The notes under the pieces are model-generated. The model saw nothing but the letters and a program-made list of their open reading frames with translations, was not told the origin of the DNA and did no database searches. From a virus: a stretch of 37,676 bases of DNA. Position 1 is the stretch's first letter; each line of letters begins with the position of its first letter. The translations under genes and the position numbers were made by a program. Location of the stretch: IMG/VR virus record IMGVR_UViG_3300033145_000693, positions 1-37,676 of that record; one strand, 5' to 3'. Shown one piece after another: positions 7,817 through 16,403 of this stretch.

Positions 7817-9341
7817 AACCAAACCTCGCTTTTCCTGCATTCCATTTGTTCGTTACCCAGTCTCCATTAGTTGAGATGTTGAAATAGTCAATGTCTCCGA
7901 TATAGCCATTATAGTAATGGGTGCCCGAATTAAGGTAGCGACCAATTTGGATGTTACCGGCATTCCAAGTGATATTGGTACAGAGAATAGTATCGGTTTG
8001 CGGTATCGAATTTATCCACATCTTGAGCGTGTCGTCCACCGAATCCAAAATGACGACCGTATGATACCAGACGTTAGTCTGAACGACGACGTCACTGTCT
8101 ATAGACACATAGTCTTCACCATTACGATCGATCCACGCCCTCACTTTTCCATTGACCTCATAGTAGCCCACCATTAACCCGACCCAAGTGCTCGCTCCCC
8201 CGATCAATGCGTGAACGTCTTGACCTGCCGTCAAGCTCGTGGTATTCCACCAGATAGAAAAGGTGAAATAACGTGGGTTTATGTCAGACCTAGAAAACCC
8301 TGCCCCGAAGTCATCCCCGTCAGCAAAATAGACAGGAGTCCCAAAATCGTTCGTGACCCAAGTGAAAGACTGCCCCGGCCCCGCCCCAAAGCGATTGCTA
8401 TTGATTATTGACTTGTCACTGATGAAACCCTGATCGTCAAAACTATTCTCCGTGACGAGTATGGTATTTGACCACTCACTCTGATTAAAAAAGTAGTACT
8501 CAGGCCATCCGCGATTTGTAGCGCCCAGCCAGAATTCGTCATAGACCTCGGCATCAGTCAAAACCTTGTTTGTATAAATTCTGAGCCCCTGCGCGGCCGT
8601 CGTTCCTGCATATCCCCTCAATGTGAAATTAGTCGCCTTGGCTGTTGCCCCGCCCACAAGATCATCAAGCCAGACGGTCTGATCTGTAGTAGTAGAAAAA
8701 CGGGTGAAGTCAAAGTAGTTTATCCAAAAGGATGCCACGCCGCCGTCAAAGCGAAGCGTCCACATATACCAGCCCGAGGTGAATGGGTCGGCCGAGTTTG
8801 CTGAGGTCTGAATCTGCCACTGGAGGGTGTTATCCTCTCTGCAGAAAACATTCCAGCGATCATTGGCAGAAGTGAAGTCCACTTGTAATATCAGATAAGT
8901 GCTCGAGCCATCGTCGGAGATAAAGAGCATAAGATTCTTTTGCGCGGCGTCATCGCCCCCCGAGTGATTGAACCATCCCATGATCGTCGCTTGCGTGGCA
9001 GAGCTCACGTCGAGATGAATTGTGTCACAGGTCACCGTGCTGGAGGCGATCAGTTGATACGAGGGACCGATCGTGAAGGCTGGAGCATTCCAGACAGGCA
9101 GCGGTGCCCCCAGGTCGCCTGTGTTGTCCTGGCCTGCGGGCGAGGTGTCGATCACTGGGTTGTTTGTTTCGGCGAACTTCCACTCGAGCACAAGCGCGCC
9201 GAGGCTCTCGGCGGGGGCGAGGATCGCCGACGGCTGCCTATAGTATGAGGTGGGTTGCGCGACTGGCCCAAAAACACTTTGAGCGAGGCCCGCCCGGCCT
9301 ACGAGCAGAGAGGCAAAGATCAATATGTATCTGATTACCAT
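7806..9341 (-). CDS. exported LamG / concanavalin-A-like domain protein, possible receptor binding
   Basis: A 511-residue protein with a signal peptide (MVIRYILIFASLLVGRAGLAQS, probable cut after LAQ). It has two LamG-type jelly-roll modules: about 50-260 (LVLEWKFAETNNPVIDTSPAGQDNTG ... TIMGWFNHSGG ... WYMWTLRFDGG ... GLRIYTNKVLTDAEVYDEF) and about 300-500 (FTFSIWWNT ... GQDVHALIGG ... WYHTVVILDSVDDTLKMWIN ... IQIGRYLNSGTHYYNGYIGDIDYFN). These are the classic strands of LamG carbohydrate-binding domains. It begins 7 bases inside the fibre-like gene and so is co-translated with it. Such domains in a tail operon suggest receptor binding. The signal peptide is odd for a virion protein assembled in the cytoplasm, and a secreted or surface role in the lysogen is possible. 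Confidence 0.75.
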   Translation of the reverse strand: MVIRYILIFASLLVGRAGLAQSVFGPVAQPTSYYRQPSAILAPAESLGALVLEWKFAETNNPVIDTSPAGQDNTGDLGAPLPVWNAPAFTIGPSYQLIASSTVTCDTIHLDVSSATQATIMGWFNHSGGDDAAQKNLMLFISDDGSSTYLILQVDFTSANDRWNVFCREDNTLQWQIQTSANSADPFTSGWYMWTLRFDGGVASFWINYFDFTRFSTTTDQTVWLDDLVGGATAKATNFTLRGYAGTTAAQGLRIYTNKVLTDAEVYDEFWLGATNRGWPEYYFFNQSEWSNTILVTENSFDDQGFISDKSIINSNRFGAGPGQSFTWVTNDFGTPVYFADGDDFGAGFSRSDINPRYFTFSIWWNTTSLTAGQDVHALIGGASTWVGLMVGYYEVNGKVRAWIDRNGEDYVSIDSDVVVQTNVWYHTVVILDSVDDTLKMWINSIPQTDTILCTNITWNAGNIQIGRYLNSGTHYYNGYIGDIDYFNISTNGDWVTNKWNAGKARFGYGL

Positions 9342-11821
9342 GTATAATCAAACCCGCCCCAGCCGTTAGTGGTTGTCATGTTTGTGATCAGGGTGCCAAC
9401 TCGGTACCCAGGATCGACAGTCAAACTCAGCGCCGCGTCGTTGGTGTAGCCCACTGTCATCACCATGCCTGTGTAGATGATTTCGTAGTTCTCCAGGGCA
9501 TTGGTCCTATAGGCTTTGATGATGTGCCCAAACCCGCCCGCGTCGGCAATGAACTCAAGATTTGTGATGGTGATCGAGTACGGCAGGATCGGCGACCAGG
9601 GCGATCGGAATGTTATGTTTGTATTGTCGCGCCATTCACTAGCGAAGGCTCCGAAGCGATTCGTATGGTTTGCCGCGTTGCGATAGTAAGATCCCTCCTG
9701 TCCGTCAAAGGTGCCGATCCAGTCGCCGGTCCTGTCAAAATAGGGGCTGGCGATGACCTCGCCATTCCAGACAGAGCCATTCGTGAAAATTACATCGACG
9801 ACAAAGTTCGTATAGAATGTGGCCTGGCCTCCGGCGTTGATGGTGAAAGCATTGGATACGCCAGCGACGCCAGTGTTGATGGTGTAAGTCTCCGCCTGCA
9901 CGATGTAAGGCTGCCACTCATCATCAACTACGTCATAGCTGTTGATATAGACCACATCACCGACGGACTGCACCTGCCAGTATGTATTCGCGGAGCTATC
10001 CTCGACGCGGACAATCGGCGAAACATGGCGAATGTGCAGCGACCCCGCAGCCGTGATGCCCGACCCTATCAACCACCGGCCAGAGCCGTCCATCTGAATG
10101 ACGCCGCCTGGCGTAGTGAATAGGATCAAATCGTTGTCTGCGTCATAGGTTATATGGACGTCACCGGCAACGCCGACGATGCCGCCAGGATTGAGAAAGA
10201 CGTTGGCAATGTTTGAGGGTGAGTGGTTTCCTCCGTTTTCACCTGCGGCAAGCACGTCGCTGAGTGGGGGATCAGGCGCGACGATCGGAGATCCCGCTCC
10301 ACCGCCGGCGGCCTGGCTGCGGATGTCTTTGAAATAGCGCCCGTCTGAGAATTGACGGATGTCGAAGTTTGGCCCCGCACTCTTCCTCACGATCAACCGC
10401 ATGATCGGTAGCCAGGTGGCACGATGAAGCCCGAGTGCAGGAGCGAACACAGTCTGATTGAAAGAGTCTTGCTCTGCGTTGCCGTCAGACACATAGGTGC
10501 CCGCCGCACCTTTCTGGACAAGGGCCACGATTCTGACTCCCTCCGAGGCGGAGCATGGGACCAGGCCCAGGACTACGTTGAATCTGTTGCCGTTGCCGAT
10601 GGCGGTGCCGTCGGAGTATTCGTTGCCGAAGCTGAGATCCGAGAGCAGCTCATAGTCGCCGTTATTCTTGAGGACATAATATCCTTGATTCGTAACGCTG
10701 ACAGTCGTGCCCGAGAATGAAGAGTACACGACCTTGAATGTGCCGTTGCTGATGGTGGCGTTGTCAGCATCAGCGCCCATTTGAAAGCCGCTGGTGTAGC
10801 GTGGGCCTAGTTCATAGAAAGCGTCATAGGCTTTTCTCAGTGCTTCGTATAAGGAGACCGTCTCGTCCAGGTAGCCTACGCATCCGATCGTCGTGGCGTT
10901 CGTCCAGGTCAGCCCTTTCCATATTTTCACATACTCCAGATTCTCGACTGTACTCGGATCGGTGAGCGAAGAGAATATGTCAACGCCTGCAGGCAGGCCC
11001 GCGCCGTTGGTGGTGGCGTAGACGTGGATCAGGTTCGGACTGTTGGTGCTCCCAGCCAGAGATGTCACGTCCACGCTCAAGATGTTGGTCGCGAGATGAT
11101 AGTCCACAAGAGATATATTAAACTCCAGGTTCTCGGTCGCGTTGCTGGCATACACTGTGAGCGCTCCGCCATTGGTCGAAGTGTTGACCAGGTATCCGAC
11201 ACCCGCCACGTCGTCGCCGATGTTTAAGCCGTGTCGCCTGACGTCCTGGAGGTCATATCGATTGCCCAGGTGGTCGATCAAGTTCGTCAAGCTAAAGCCG
11301 TTGGCGTCGTAGTTAGACGTCCAGGGAGTCGAGCCGTCGACCAGCTGCACGTTGTTGGTGACGAAGAACTGCAGCGGTGCGATCAGGGTGCCATTCGTAT
11401 CCACCATCACAAAGATATACTGCACGGCCGGGATGCTGGTGGGAACGCCTGCCAGCGTGGTGAAATTAGAGGAGGCATTCGCCCAATCGTTACTGGCCCC
11501 GTCTGTCGCGTACCATCGATAGTAGTAGAGCTGCGCAGGTGTGAGGCTGGTTAGGTTGGTGAACACGTTGGTCGAGATCCCCGCCACGCCGAAGTTGTTA
11601 GAGAACCCCCAGCTGGCGATATTGGTAGTCGAGTCGGATGTACCATAGAACAAGATGGCCGTCGGATTGCTGGCGTTGGTGGCAGTCACAGATCCGTGGA
11701 CCTGGGCGGCGGTCCTGGTCACATTGGAAACAGGGCCGTTGACAACGGTCAGCACGGCCAATGCAGAGCAGTTGCAACCGAAGAGTATCAGGCAAAATAG
11801 GATAATGTGTTTGCGGGTCAT
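9335..11821 (-). CDS. exported fibronectin-type-III plus tail-fibre-like protein
   Basis: An 828-residue protein. The N-terminus is a signal peptide (MTRKHIILFCLILFGCNCSALA); LFGC could even be a poor lipobox. Residues of about 25-125 form an Fn3-like module: VTRTAAQVHGSVTATN, GTSDSTTNIASWGFSNNFG, TPAQLYYYRWYATDGASNDW and ANASSNFTTL. This style is common in secreted proteins of the PVC group. The middle and C-terminal parts are beta-rich with fibre features: repeated NTS/TNG turns, HRATWLPIMRLIVRKSAGPNF, DVHITYDADNDLILF, GDWIGTFDGQEGSYY. It overlaps the preceding baseplate-like gene by 4 bases and the LamG gene by 7. Most likely a tail fibre or host-recognition protein; the export signal is unexplained. 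Confidence 0.7.
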   Translation of the reverse strand: MTRKHIILFCLILFGCNCSALAVLTVVNGPVSNVTRTAAQVHGSVTATNASNPTAILFYGTSDSTTNIASWGFSNNFGVAGISTNVFTNLTSLTPAQLYYYRWYATDGASNDWANASSNFTTLAGVPTSIPAVQYIFVMVDTNGTLIAPLQFFVTNNVQLVDGSTPWTSNYDANGFSLTNLIDHLGNRYDLQDVRRHGLNIGDDVAGVGYLVNTSTNGGALTVYASNATENLEFNISLVDYHLATNILSVDVTSLAGSTNSPNLIHVYATTNGAGLPAGVDIFSSLTDPSTVENLEYVKIWKGLTWTNATTIGCVGYLDETVSLYEALRKAYDAFYELGPRYTSGFQMGADADNATISNGTFKVVYSSFSGTTVSVTNQGYYVLKNNGDYELLSDLSFGNEYSDGTAIGNGNRFNVVLGLVPCSASEGVRIVALVQKGAAGTYVSDGNAEQDSFNQTVFAPALGLHRATWLPIMRLIVRKSAGPNFDIRQFSDGRYFKDIRSQAAGGGAGSPIVAPDPPLSDVLAAGENGGNHSPSNIANVFLNPGGIVGVAGDVHITYDADNDLILFTTPGGVIQMDGSGRWLIGSGITAAGSLHIRHVSPIVRVEDSSANTYWQVQSVGDVVYINSYDVVDDEWQPYIVQAETYTINTGVAGVSNAFTINAGGQATFYTNFVVDVIFTNGSVWNGEVIASPYFDRTGDWIGTFDGQEGSYYRNAANHTNRFGAFASEWRDNTNITFRSPWSPILPYSITITNLEFIADAGGFGHIIKAYRTNALENYEIIYTGMVMTVGYTNDAALSLTVDPGYRVGTLITNMTTTNGWGGFDYTW

Positions 11822-12501
11822 GGGTTAGTTTCTCCTGCCCCTGGCCCGAAGACGACCTTGCCATCTATCACTGTGAGCACAAGGGGATACCATTTGTCAG
11901 TCGTTGCTTCGTAAAAGTAGGGGTGTTTGCCATCGACGAGTTGAAAGCTGGCACCGTCTGCATGCAGCTGCATGTACCTGGCGTCGGTTTCGTCTTTGTT
12001 GTAGTACAGCTGGGCGTTTTGCTGGGGTGCGCCGCCCTCTCCGGTACCGTCCTCGGAGAATTTCATCTGCGTGGCTTGCAGGGTTATGCTGCGGCCCGGC
12101 GCGTCGTTGGTGATTACGCTGATCACTAACCACAACTGATCGTCATTGCCTTCAACGGCGAAGTTGGTCTCGGCCGAACTAAAAACGACCAGGGCGTTTT
12201 GGTCTGTGCCATCATTCCAATTCGCCTGGCTAACTGTGTCGAGAGATCCGGCCGCCACCGTCTTAGTCATAAGTGGCGTACCAGCACGACTGGCGAGCGG
12301 TTTAACTTCCAGGGTCAGCGATGCAATGTTGCTGATGTCTGCCACAATCGAGCCTTGGTGGTAGATCGCGACCTCAAACTGGACGTCGTTGCCTCGCCAC
12401 AACTCCGGCGTGGCGTTGGTATAGACGTCCTTCATCTTGTCGACCGAGCGGGTCGCCTGGTCGGCCGCAAGCCTTATCCGTTTTCGTGCGAGTTTGGTCA
12501 T
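11818..12501 (-). CDS. BppU-like baseplate / fibre-base protein
   Basis: A 227-residue protein. After a basic N-terminus (MTKLARKRIRLAADQATRSVDKM) comes WRGNDVQFEVAIYHQGSIVADISNIASLTLEVKP, the style of the N-terminal immunoglobulin-like domain of phage baseplate upper proteins. A second beta module follows (NFAVEGNDDQLWLVISVI to LQATQMKF). The C-terminus has NAQLYYNKDETDARYMQLH, which resembles fibre-attachment segments where a short helix precedes the fibre, and ends in a beta-rich tail. It overlaps both neighbours by 4 bases (ATGA), and the next gene is the fibre-like protein. Role as the base on which the fibre is mounted is inferred from this position. Confidence 0.55.
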   Translation of the reverse strand: MTKLARKRIRLAADQATRSVDKMKDVYTNATPELWRGNDVQFEVAIYHQGSIVADISNIASLTLEVKPLASRAGTPLMTKTVAAGSLDTVSQANWNDGTDQNALVVFSSAETNFAVEGNDDQLWLVISVITNDAPGRSITLQATQMKFSEDGTGEGGAPQQNAQLYYNKDETDARYMQLHADGASFQLVDGKHPYFYEATTDKWYPLVLTVIDGKVVFGPGAGETNP

Positions 12502-12902
12502 GATGGCTTTGTCTCTGTGGGTTGTCCGCCGGTAATCTGATAGGTATAGAAGGAGGTCTGGCCTTTGTGAGAATAGTCGACGACCTCGGCGACGCCATTA
12601 GCCAGGTAGATGTCCTTCTCTCCGCCCCCGTCGGACACGCAGCTCAAGGTGATCAAGCCGCTGTTCGGAACGTCGACGAAGTGTAGCAGCATGAAGGTCT
12701 GCGCCTCCTGGATGCTCTCGTGCAGGCGCTTGATGTCGAAGGTGATGACGGTCTTGCGGTTTCCCCTGGCTCGCATGCGCACTTGGACTGCGCGCAGGAA
12801 CTGAGACTCCTGCGCCAGCAGCCTGCCATTGATCCGAAGATTGTCAGGCCACTCGCGCATGTCATCTCCAGTAAGAGAAAATGTGCCGATCTTGATTTTC
12901 AT
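12498..12902 (-). CDS. small tail protein, unknown family
   Basis: A 134-residue beta-rich protein beginning MKIKIGTFSLTGDDMREWPDNLRINGRLLAQES, with FDIKRLHESIQEAQTFMLLHF in the middle and GGGEKDIYLANGVAEVV near the C-terminus. It starts 4 bases inside the preceding tail-tube candidate and ends 4 bases inside the next gene. Position after the tube and before the baseplate proteins, and size, are compatible with a distal-tail or tube-initiator role. No motif I can name; a beta barrel is likely from the strand pattern. Confidence 0.6.
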   Translation of the reverse strand: MKIKIGTFSLTGDDMREWPDNLRINGRLLAQESQFLRAVQVRMRARGNRKTVITFDIKRLHESIQEAQTFMLLHFVDVPNSGLITLSCVSDGGGEKDIYLANGVAEVVDYSHKGQTSFYTYQITGGQPTETKPS

Positions 12903-13846
12903 GCAGTTATCGCGACAGTGAAGAGGTTGGTGAAGACTCCTTCTGCTTCCGCTCGGTGTCCAATAAAGCCGATCTCGCCAGTTCGGAGATCAGTGCTGCC
13001 CCAGCGCTGTGGTCCGACTACGAGCGCGGCGTCATGGATGGTCACAGTCAAAGCTCCGCTTGGGCCGGTGAGCACAAGGTCATTGGACTGCCGCAGAGAC
13101 ACCCCGCGATTAGCCAGGACCGAGCCTTGCACGTTTAGCGCATCCAGGATCTCCGACTCCGCCAGGTTGGCGGGGACGCACTTGGCCATAACGCCCACGC
13201 TCTCGAGGGTCAGGTCGACCGTGCCGATGTCGTCGATCGTGTGCGGTTGCACGCCGACCTCAAAGCTGATCGTCCAACCGGCCTCAGTGATAATCGATGC
13301 GAAGATGTCGCTGAAGACGCCAGCGTAAGGCGCTGTCTTCACGTTTGCGGTGGCGAAGCTAGCGTCGCTGAACGCTTCCGTCGCGATGGTATACATCGCG
13401 GCCGCTGCGCTTCGAGCCGTATTGTTGGCAAAGGCCGCCGTAAGCTCGGCTGCGGCGAAAAGGGTCTTGTTTGCAGAGAGGATCAGATCAGGCATGCCGG
13501 TGATGGCAGTGTTGTGAAACGTGACTATCTTGCCTGCCTTCGAGTGAATGATGGCTGGCGTGTCCGTCGCACCCAGGATCGACGATCCTATGTCCGGGCT
13601 TTGGTACGGATAGAGAGCGGCGAGATCAGCTACGGCAACTTCTCCGGCGGGCGTGAATGCAATCTTTCCCAGGACGTCGTCTGGTCGATTGTCAACGTTG
13701 CCGCGCATCGATGTTAGGATCTGGAACTGCGTGAGTTCCAGGTCAGCAGTGATGCCGTCCTTGTCATAGAATACTGGCCCGGCTGCGCCGAGTTGAATGG
13801 TTCCCGGCCCGCGTACCATCGCTGTCCTGTCTATAGTTGCTGTCAT
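12899..13846 (-). CDS. putative major tail tube protein
   Basis: A 315-residue protein with a strong RBS (AAGGAG, eight bases before the ATG). The N-terminal region, TIDRTAMVRGPGTIQLGAAGPVFYDKDGI, resembles tail-tube proteins, which open with a beta hairpin around G-G. The following region LTQFQILTSMRGNVDNRPDDVLGKIAFTPAGEV is typical of tube subunits describing difference measures of DNA-free tails. The body is mixed Ala-rich helix and beta, with VDLTLESVGVMAKCVPANLAESEILDALNVQ and a C-terminal beta module. Gene order (connectors, tube, tape measure later) and a separate RBS, expected for an abundant product, support the call. No sheath gene lies beside it. Confidence 0.6.
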   Translation of the reverse strand: MTATIDRTAMVRGPGTIQLGAAGPVFYDKDGITADLELTQFQILTSMRGNVDNRPDDVLGKIAFTPAGEVAVADLAALYPYQSPDIGSSILGATDTPAIIHSKAGKIVTFHNTAITGMPDLILSANKTLFAAAELTAAFANNTARSAAAAMYTIATEAFSDASFATANVKTAPYAGVFSDIFASIITEAGWTISFEVGVQPHTIDDIGTVDLTLESVGVMAKCVPANLAESEILDALNVQGSVLANRGVSLRQSNDLVLTGPSGALTVTIHDAALVVGPQRWGSTDLRTGEIGFIGHRAEAEGVFTNLFTVAITA

Positions 13847-13865
13847 GAGGTTTGCTCCTTTTGTG

Positions 13866-14567
13866 TTATGTGAAAATTGCGGCCACTGCGTCGCTGGCCA
13901 CCGAGTCTGTCTTGTGCGCTACGACTCGCAGAGTCGCGGCTACGCTTACTGTAAAGGGCGCGGAATAGAGAACACCGTTTGTGCTGTTTGGATAGGTGTC
14001 GTCCAGCGTGTAGTAGATCGATGCTCCGTCAGTAGGACAGGTCAGCGTGACATCCTGGGGAACGGCTCCACCTGCAGGAGCGATGGTACAGGCCACGACC
14101 TTGCTGAGAATTTGATTATCCAGGGGAGTCTCGACGCGTAGTCGATAGGCCGTGGCACCTTCGGGGGCTTCCTCGGGGTCGACCGTCCGGGCGATCAGCG
14201 TCTGCCCGATGCCTGCGGCGTAGTAATGATGAAGGATCTGCGACGCCGTCACACAGATATCGACGGCGGCCTTGCCTGTGCCGTTCGCACCACCATTGAA
14301 GAGGGGATTCTCAAAGGCGATGACATCGTTGGTCGCTTTGTCGAAGTGCGGACCCGGCACGTCAGCATTATTGCTCCTTGCCTCTAGCCTACCGACCACA
14401 ACAGCGACGCCGATCTTGCCGTCCTTCGCCGTGATGACCTTGAGCGCCCTGTTGATCTCGTTCTCGAGATCCGCAGTGCGCTCGGTCAGCACAGTGACGT
14501 CGCTGAAGTAGTCGTCGGAACTAAGCCGATCGGCTATTTCCTGCTGCATGTTAGCAACTGGATTCAT
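13866..14567 (-). CDS. gp37-like head-tail/terminator protein with C-terminal chitobiase-type domain
   Basis: A 233-residue protein. The N-terminal 160 residues (MQQEIADRLSSDDYFSDVTVLTERTADLENEINRAL, then GVAVVVGRLEARSNN and AAVDICVTASQILHHYYAAGIGQTLI) resemble Mu gp37/tail-terminator proteins in position and pattern. From about residue 170, VTLTCPTDGASIYYTLDDTYPN, then VLYSAPFTVSVAATLRVVAHK, is a clear chitobiase/beta-hexosaminidase C-terminal type domain (the CHB_HEX_C group), a small Ig-like fold common in secreted bacterial proteins. Such decoration on a connector would sit on the outside of the particle. The ATG follows the preceding stop without a gap. Confidence 0.65.
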   Translation of the reverse strand: MNPVANMQQEIADRLSSDDYFSDVTVLTERTADLENEINRALKVITAKDGKIGVAVVVGRLEARSNNADVPGPHFDKATNDVIAFENPLFNGGANGTGKAAVDICVTASQILHHYYAAGIGQTLIARTVDPEEAPEGATAYRLRVETPLDNQILSKVVACTIAPAGGAVPQDVTLTCPTDGASIYYTLDDTYPNSTNGVLYSAPFTVSVAATLRVVAHKTDSVASDAVAAIFT

Positions 14568-15119
14568 TTATTTTTTACCCTGGGCCTCTTGTGCCTTGTT
14601 CTCGGCATCGATGTCCGCTTTGGTCGCGGTGCCGTTGTTGATCCGCTCCTGGCGTTCGGCTGTCTCTTTGGCTGCAGCTTCTTCGTCGGCCTTGGCCTGA
14701 GCTGCGGCTGCCTCTTTCGCCTTCTCGGCGTCGCCCGCCTCACGGTCGGCTGTGGCTTCGTCGGCCTTGGCCTGGGCTTGGACCTTTGCCTTGGCGTATT
14801 CCTGAGCAGCTTCGGGAGTGACGTTGACCCGGCGCAGGAACAGTCGGCCGCAGGCATTCTGGATGTCTTCGTATGTGATGCCCATCTCTTCGGCAATGGC
14901 GATCACTGCGAAATTCTTTGTCTCTTTGTCCAGTACTTGGGCAGGGGTCAGCCATATATCGACGATGTCGACATCGGTGTAGCTGGCGTCGCCTGTCTTC
15001 TCATTGTACTTCGCTTTGATTTGGATGCCGCCTACTGTGCCGACGTCTTCGTATCCGGCTTTGCGCAGCTCGCCGTCGAACTTCATCAATAATTCTACCT
15101 TCGCATCGCTGATCTTCAT
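14568..15119 (-). CDS. head-tail region protein with Ala/Lys/Glu coiled coil
   Basis: About 183 residues. I chose the second of two ATGs because AAGGAG lies six bases before it but directly abuts the first. The N-terminal 90 residues (KISDAKVELLMKFDGELRKAGYEDVGTVGG to YEDIQNACGRLFLRRVNV) look globular, and from about residue 100 to the end the protein is an Ala/Lys/Glu/Gln-rich predicted coiled coil. No family recognised. It lies between the gp36-like and gp37-like connector genes, where Mu has small head-completion genes, so an assembly or adaptor role is likely. Low-complexity DNA in the coiled-coil part gives long spurious frames on the other strand. Confidence 0.65.
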   Translation of the reverse strand: MKISDAKVELLMKFDGELRKAGYEDVGTVGGIQIKAKYNEKTGDASYTDVDIVDIWLTPAQVLDKETKNFAVIAIAEEMGITYEDIQNACGRLFLRRVNVTPEAAQEYAKAKVQAQAKADEATADREAGDAEKAKEAAAAQAKADEEAAAKETAERQERINNGTATKADIDAENKAQEAQGKK

Positions 15120-15140
15120 GCTCATCTCCTTTGTTGTTGT

Positions 15141-15581
15141 TTACAGTCCGTCCATTGATTCCCTTGTTGCCACTCGTTCGGTATGTTGCTCCTCGATGTC
15201 AGGGCCGGTATCGAGGCCGGTGGTAGGATCTTCGATCGCAAACTTGCACAATGCGACGCTCTCTAAAAGTTTTGTTGATGCTTTGACTTTGTCCTGGCGG
15301 TTCTCGCTGAGATTGTATCCTTCGACGCGGTTGATGATCTCGGCAACTACCAAGTCGCAGGCTGCGGAAAGAAGGCGGGCGGGGATATTTGTAGTGGTGG
15401 TGTCCAGGACATTCTTTGCGCAGGCGGCGACGTAGCCACGCACCAGGTCGGTGACCTGGGAAATGGAAGGGGCGACGGGATCTACCTGGGTCGCGCCAAG
15501 AGCTGCAGCGCGTAGGGATTCAAGCTCTGCACCAGTGATGTGAGTCAGCAGAGCCGCTTCTGTTATGGCTACCCAGGACAT
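15141..15581 (-). CDS. DUF1320 / Mu gp36-like head-tail connector
   Basis: A 146-residue, mostly helical protein. MSWVAITEAALLTHITGAELESLRAAAL is the typical opening of Mu gp36-like proteins (short helix, DxxDL-type second helix). It continues with QVTDLVRGYVAACAKN, IPARLLSAACDLVVAEIINRVEGYNLSENRQD and KASTKLLESVALCKFAIEDP. The family forms part of the neck between portal and tail. Only a weak AAAGG precedes the ATG. A strong hairpin (15602-15631) lies immediately upstream in the direction of transcription, so expression may depend on read-through or a fresh promoter in that gap. Confidence 0.7.
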   Translation of the reverse strand: MSWVAITEAALLTHITGAELESLRAAALGATQVDPVAPSISQVTDLVRGYVAACAKNVLDTTTTNIPARLLSAACDLVVAEIINRVEGYNLSENRQDKVKASTKLLESVALCKFAIEDPTTGLDTGPDIEEQHTERVATRESMDGL

Positions 15582-15601
15582 TGTAAGCCTTTCGTTATTC
15601 A

Positions 15602-15656
15602 GCGGCCGGGACCGCGTGTGATCCCGGCCGCCAGGTCTTCATGTAGTGGCAACTAC
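15602..15656 (-). terminator. strong hairpins between the membrane-anchored gene and gp36-like gene
   Basis: A perfect 10-bp inverted repeat, GCGGCCGGGA (15602-15611) with TCCCGGCCGC (15622-15631), has a 10-nt loop. Beside it, GTAGT-GGCA-ACTAC (15643-15656) is a second perfect hairpin. Both lie in the 85-bp gap just after the stop of the membrane-anchored gene read leftward. There is no T-run, so it may be a terminator of the type common in GC-rich bacteria, an attenuator, or an mRNA 3'-end stabiliser. Strength of pairing makes chance unlikely. Confidence 0.65.
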
Positions 15657-15666
15657 GTATGGCAAA

Positions 15667-16320
15667 TCAATAATCGCCAGCGTGGGTCCAGGTGTATGTC
15701 ACGGTGCCGTTGATCGAGTTGGTTGCTATGGACGCGATATCGCCGTAGTCGATCAGCCCGTTACAATACATATCCTTGGCCGAGCTGGTGCCGTCGAACT
15801 GCGCCGATGCTGCGAGTGCGCTTTGAGCTGCATTGGTGATGGGATCAAGGCTGATGTTCGGACAAAGATCCGCGCGTACGCCTGTGTGCGCAACGCCTCC
15901 CGTCGTGACGATCGCTGGGGATGTGCCCAGGGCTAGGTCACCGCCATCGGCCACGTCCAGTGTGTTGCCGTCGACTGTGACAGAGAGATCGACTGTCACG
16001 CTATGTATCAGGATGCGCCCTTCCGGGAAGTCGACTAGCTTGACGCTACCGAACCCGTTCGTCTCGCCGCCGCTCGTTGCGGCCACTACCATCGGCACGT
16101 TGGCCAGGGTGAGCACTGTCTTCCTCATCGCGCCATCACCCACGGTTACCTCGGTCGCATTCGCATGCACCGACATACCGGGACTCGCCGGGCTGTGGAT
16201 CGAAACACCGTCGGCCAGGGACGGGTTGATGGCGACCAGCCCGAACATGAATATGATGGCGACCAGGAAGGACGCCAGGCCCATCGTCACATAGACAAAT
16301 ATGTTGCTCTGTTTTCTCAT
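15667..16320 (-). CDS. membrane-anchored surface protein of unknown function, moron-like
   Basis: A 217-residue protein. A single N-terminal hydrophobic segment (VYVTMGLASFLVAIIFMFGLVAI, residues about 9-31) after a basic MRKQSN can anchor it with the remainder outside. The mature part is beta-rich with low Lys and many Gly, Thr, Asn and Val (MSVHANATEVTVGDGAMRK, VTVDLSVTVDGNTLDVADGGD). It could be a pilin-like or decoration protein. It lies between major capsid and gp36 where Mu has no such gene, and has strong hairpins on both sides, so it looks like a self-contained inserted unit. Export would fit a lysogenic-conversion function; a head decoration protein would not normally carry a membrane segment. 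Function unknown. Confidence 0.65.
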   Translation of the reverse strand: MRKQSNIFVYVTMGLASFLVAIIFMFGLVAINPSLADGVSIHSPASPGMSVHANATEVTVGDGAMRKTVLTLANVPMVVAATSGGETNGFGSVKLVDFPEGRILIHSVTVDLSVTVDGNTLDVADGGDLALGTSPAIVTTGGVAHTGVRADLCPNISLDPITNAAQSALAASAQFDGTSSAKDMYCNGLIDYGDIASIATNSINGTVTYTWTHAGDY

Positions 16321-16403
16321 GATCTTACCTCTCTATTGTTGAGTTGCACTTCGCTTCTCACTTCAAATCCGACTGACTTCGTGATCCCTAAGAGAACCAT
16401 CCA

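Noticed and set aside
7806-11821. Diversity-generating retroelement acting on the LamG or fibre gene
   Set aside because: No reverse transcriptase gene and no template/variable repeat pair were seen in the window.
14564-14896. Pro/Arg/Lys-rich leftward frame in the coiled-coil gene
   Set aside because: Frame shift of Ala/Lys/Glu-rich low-complexity DNA; typical artefact.
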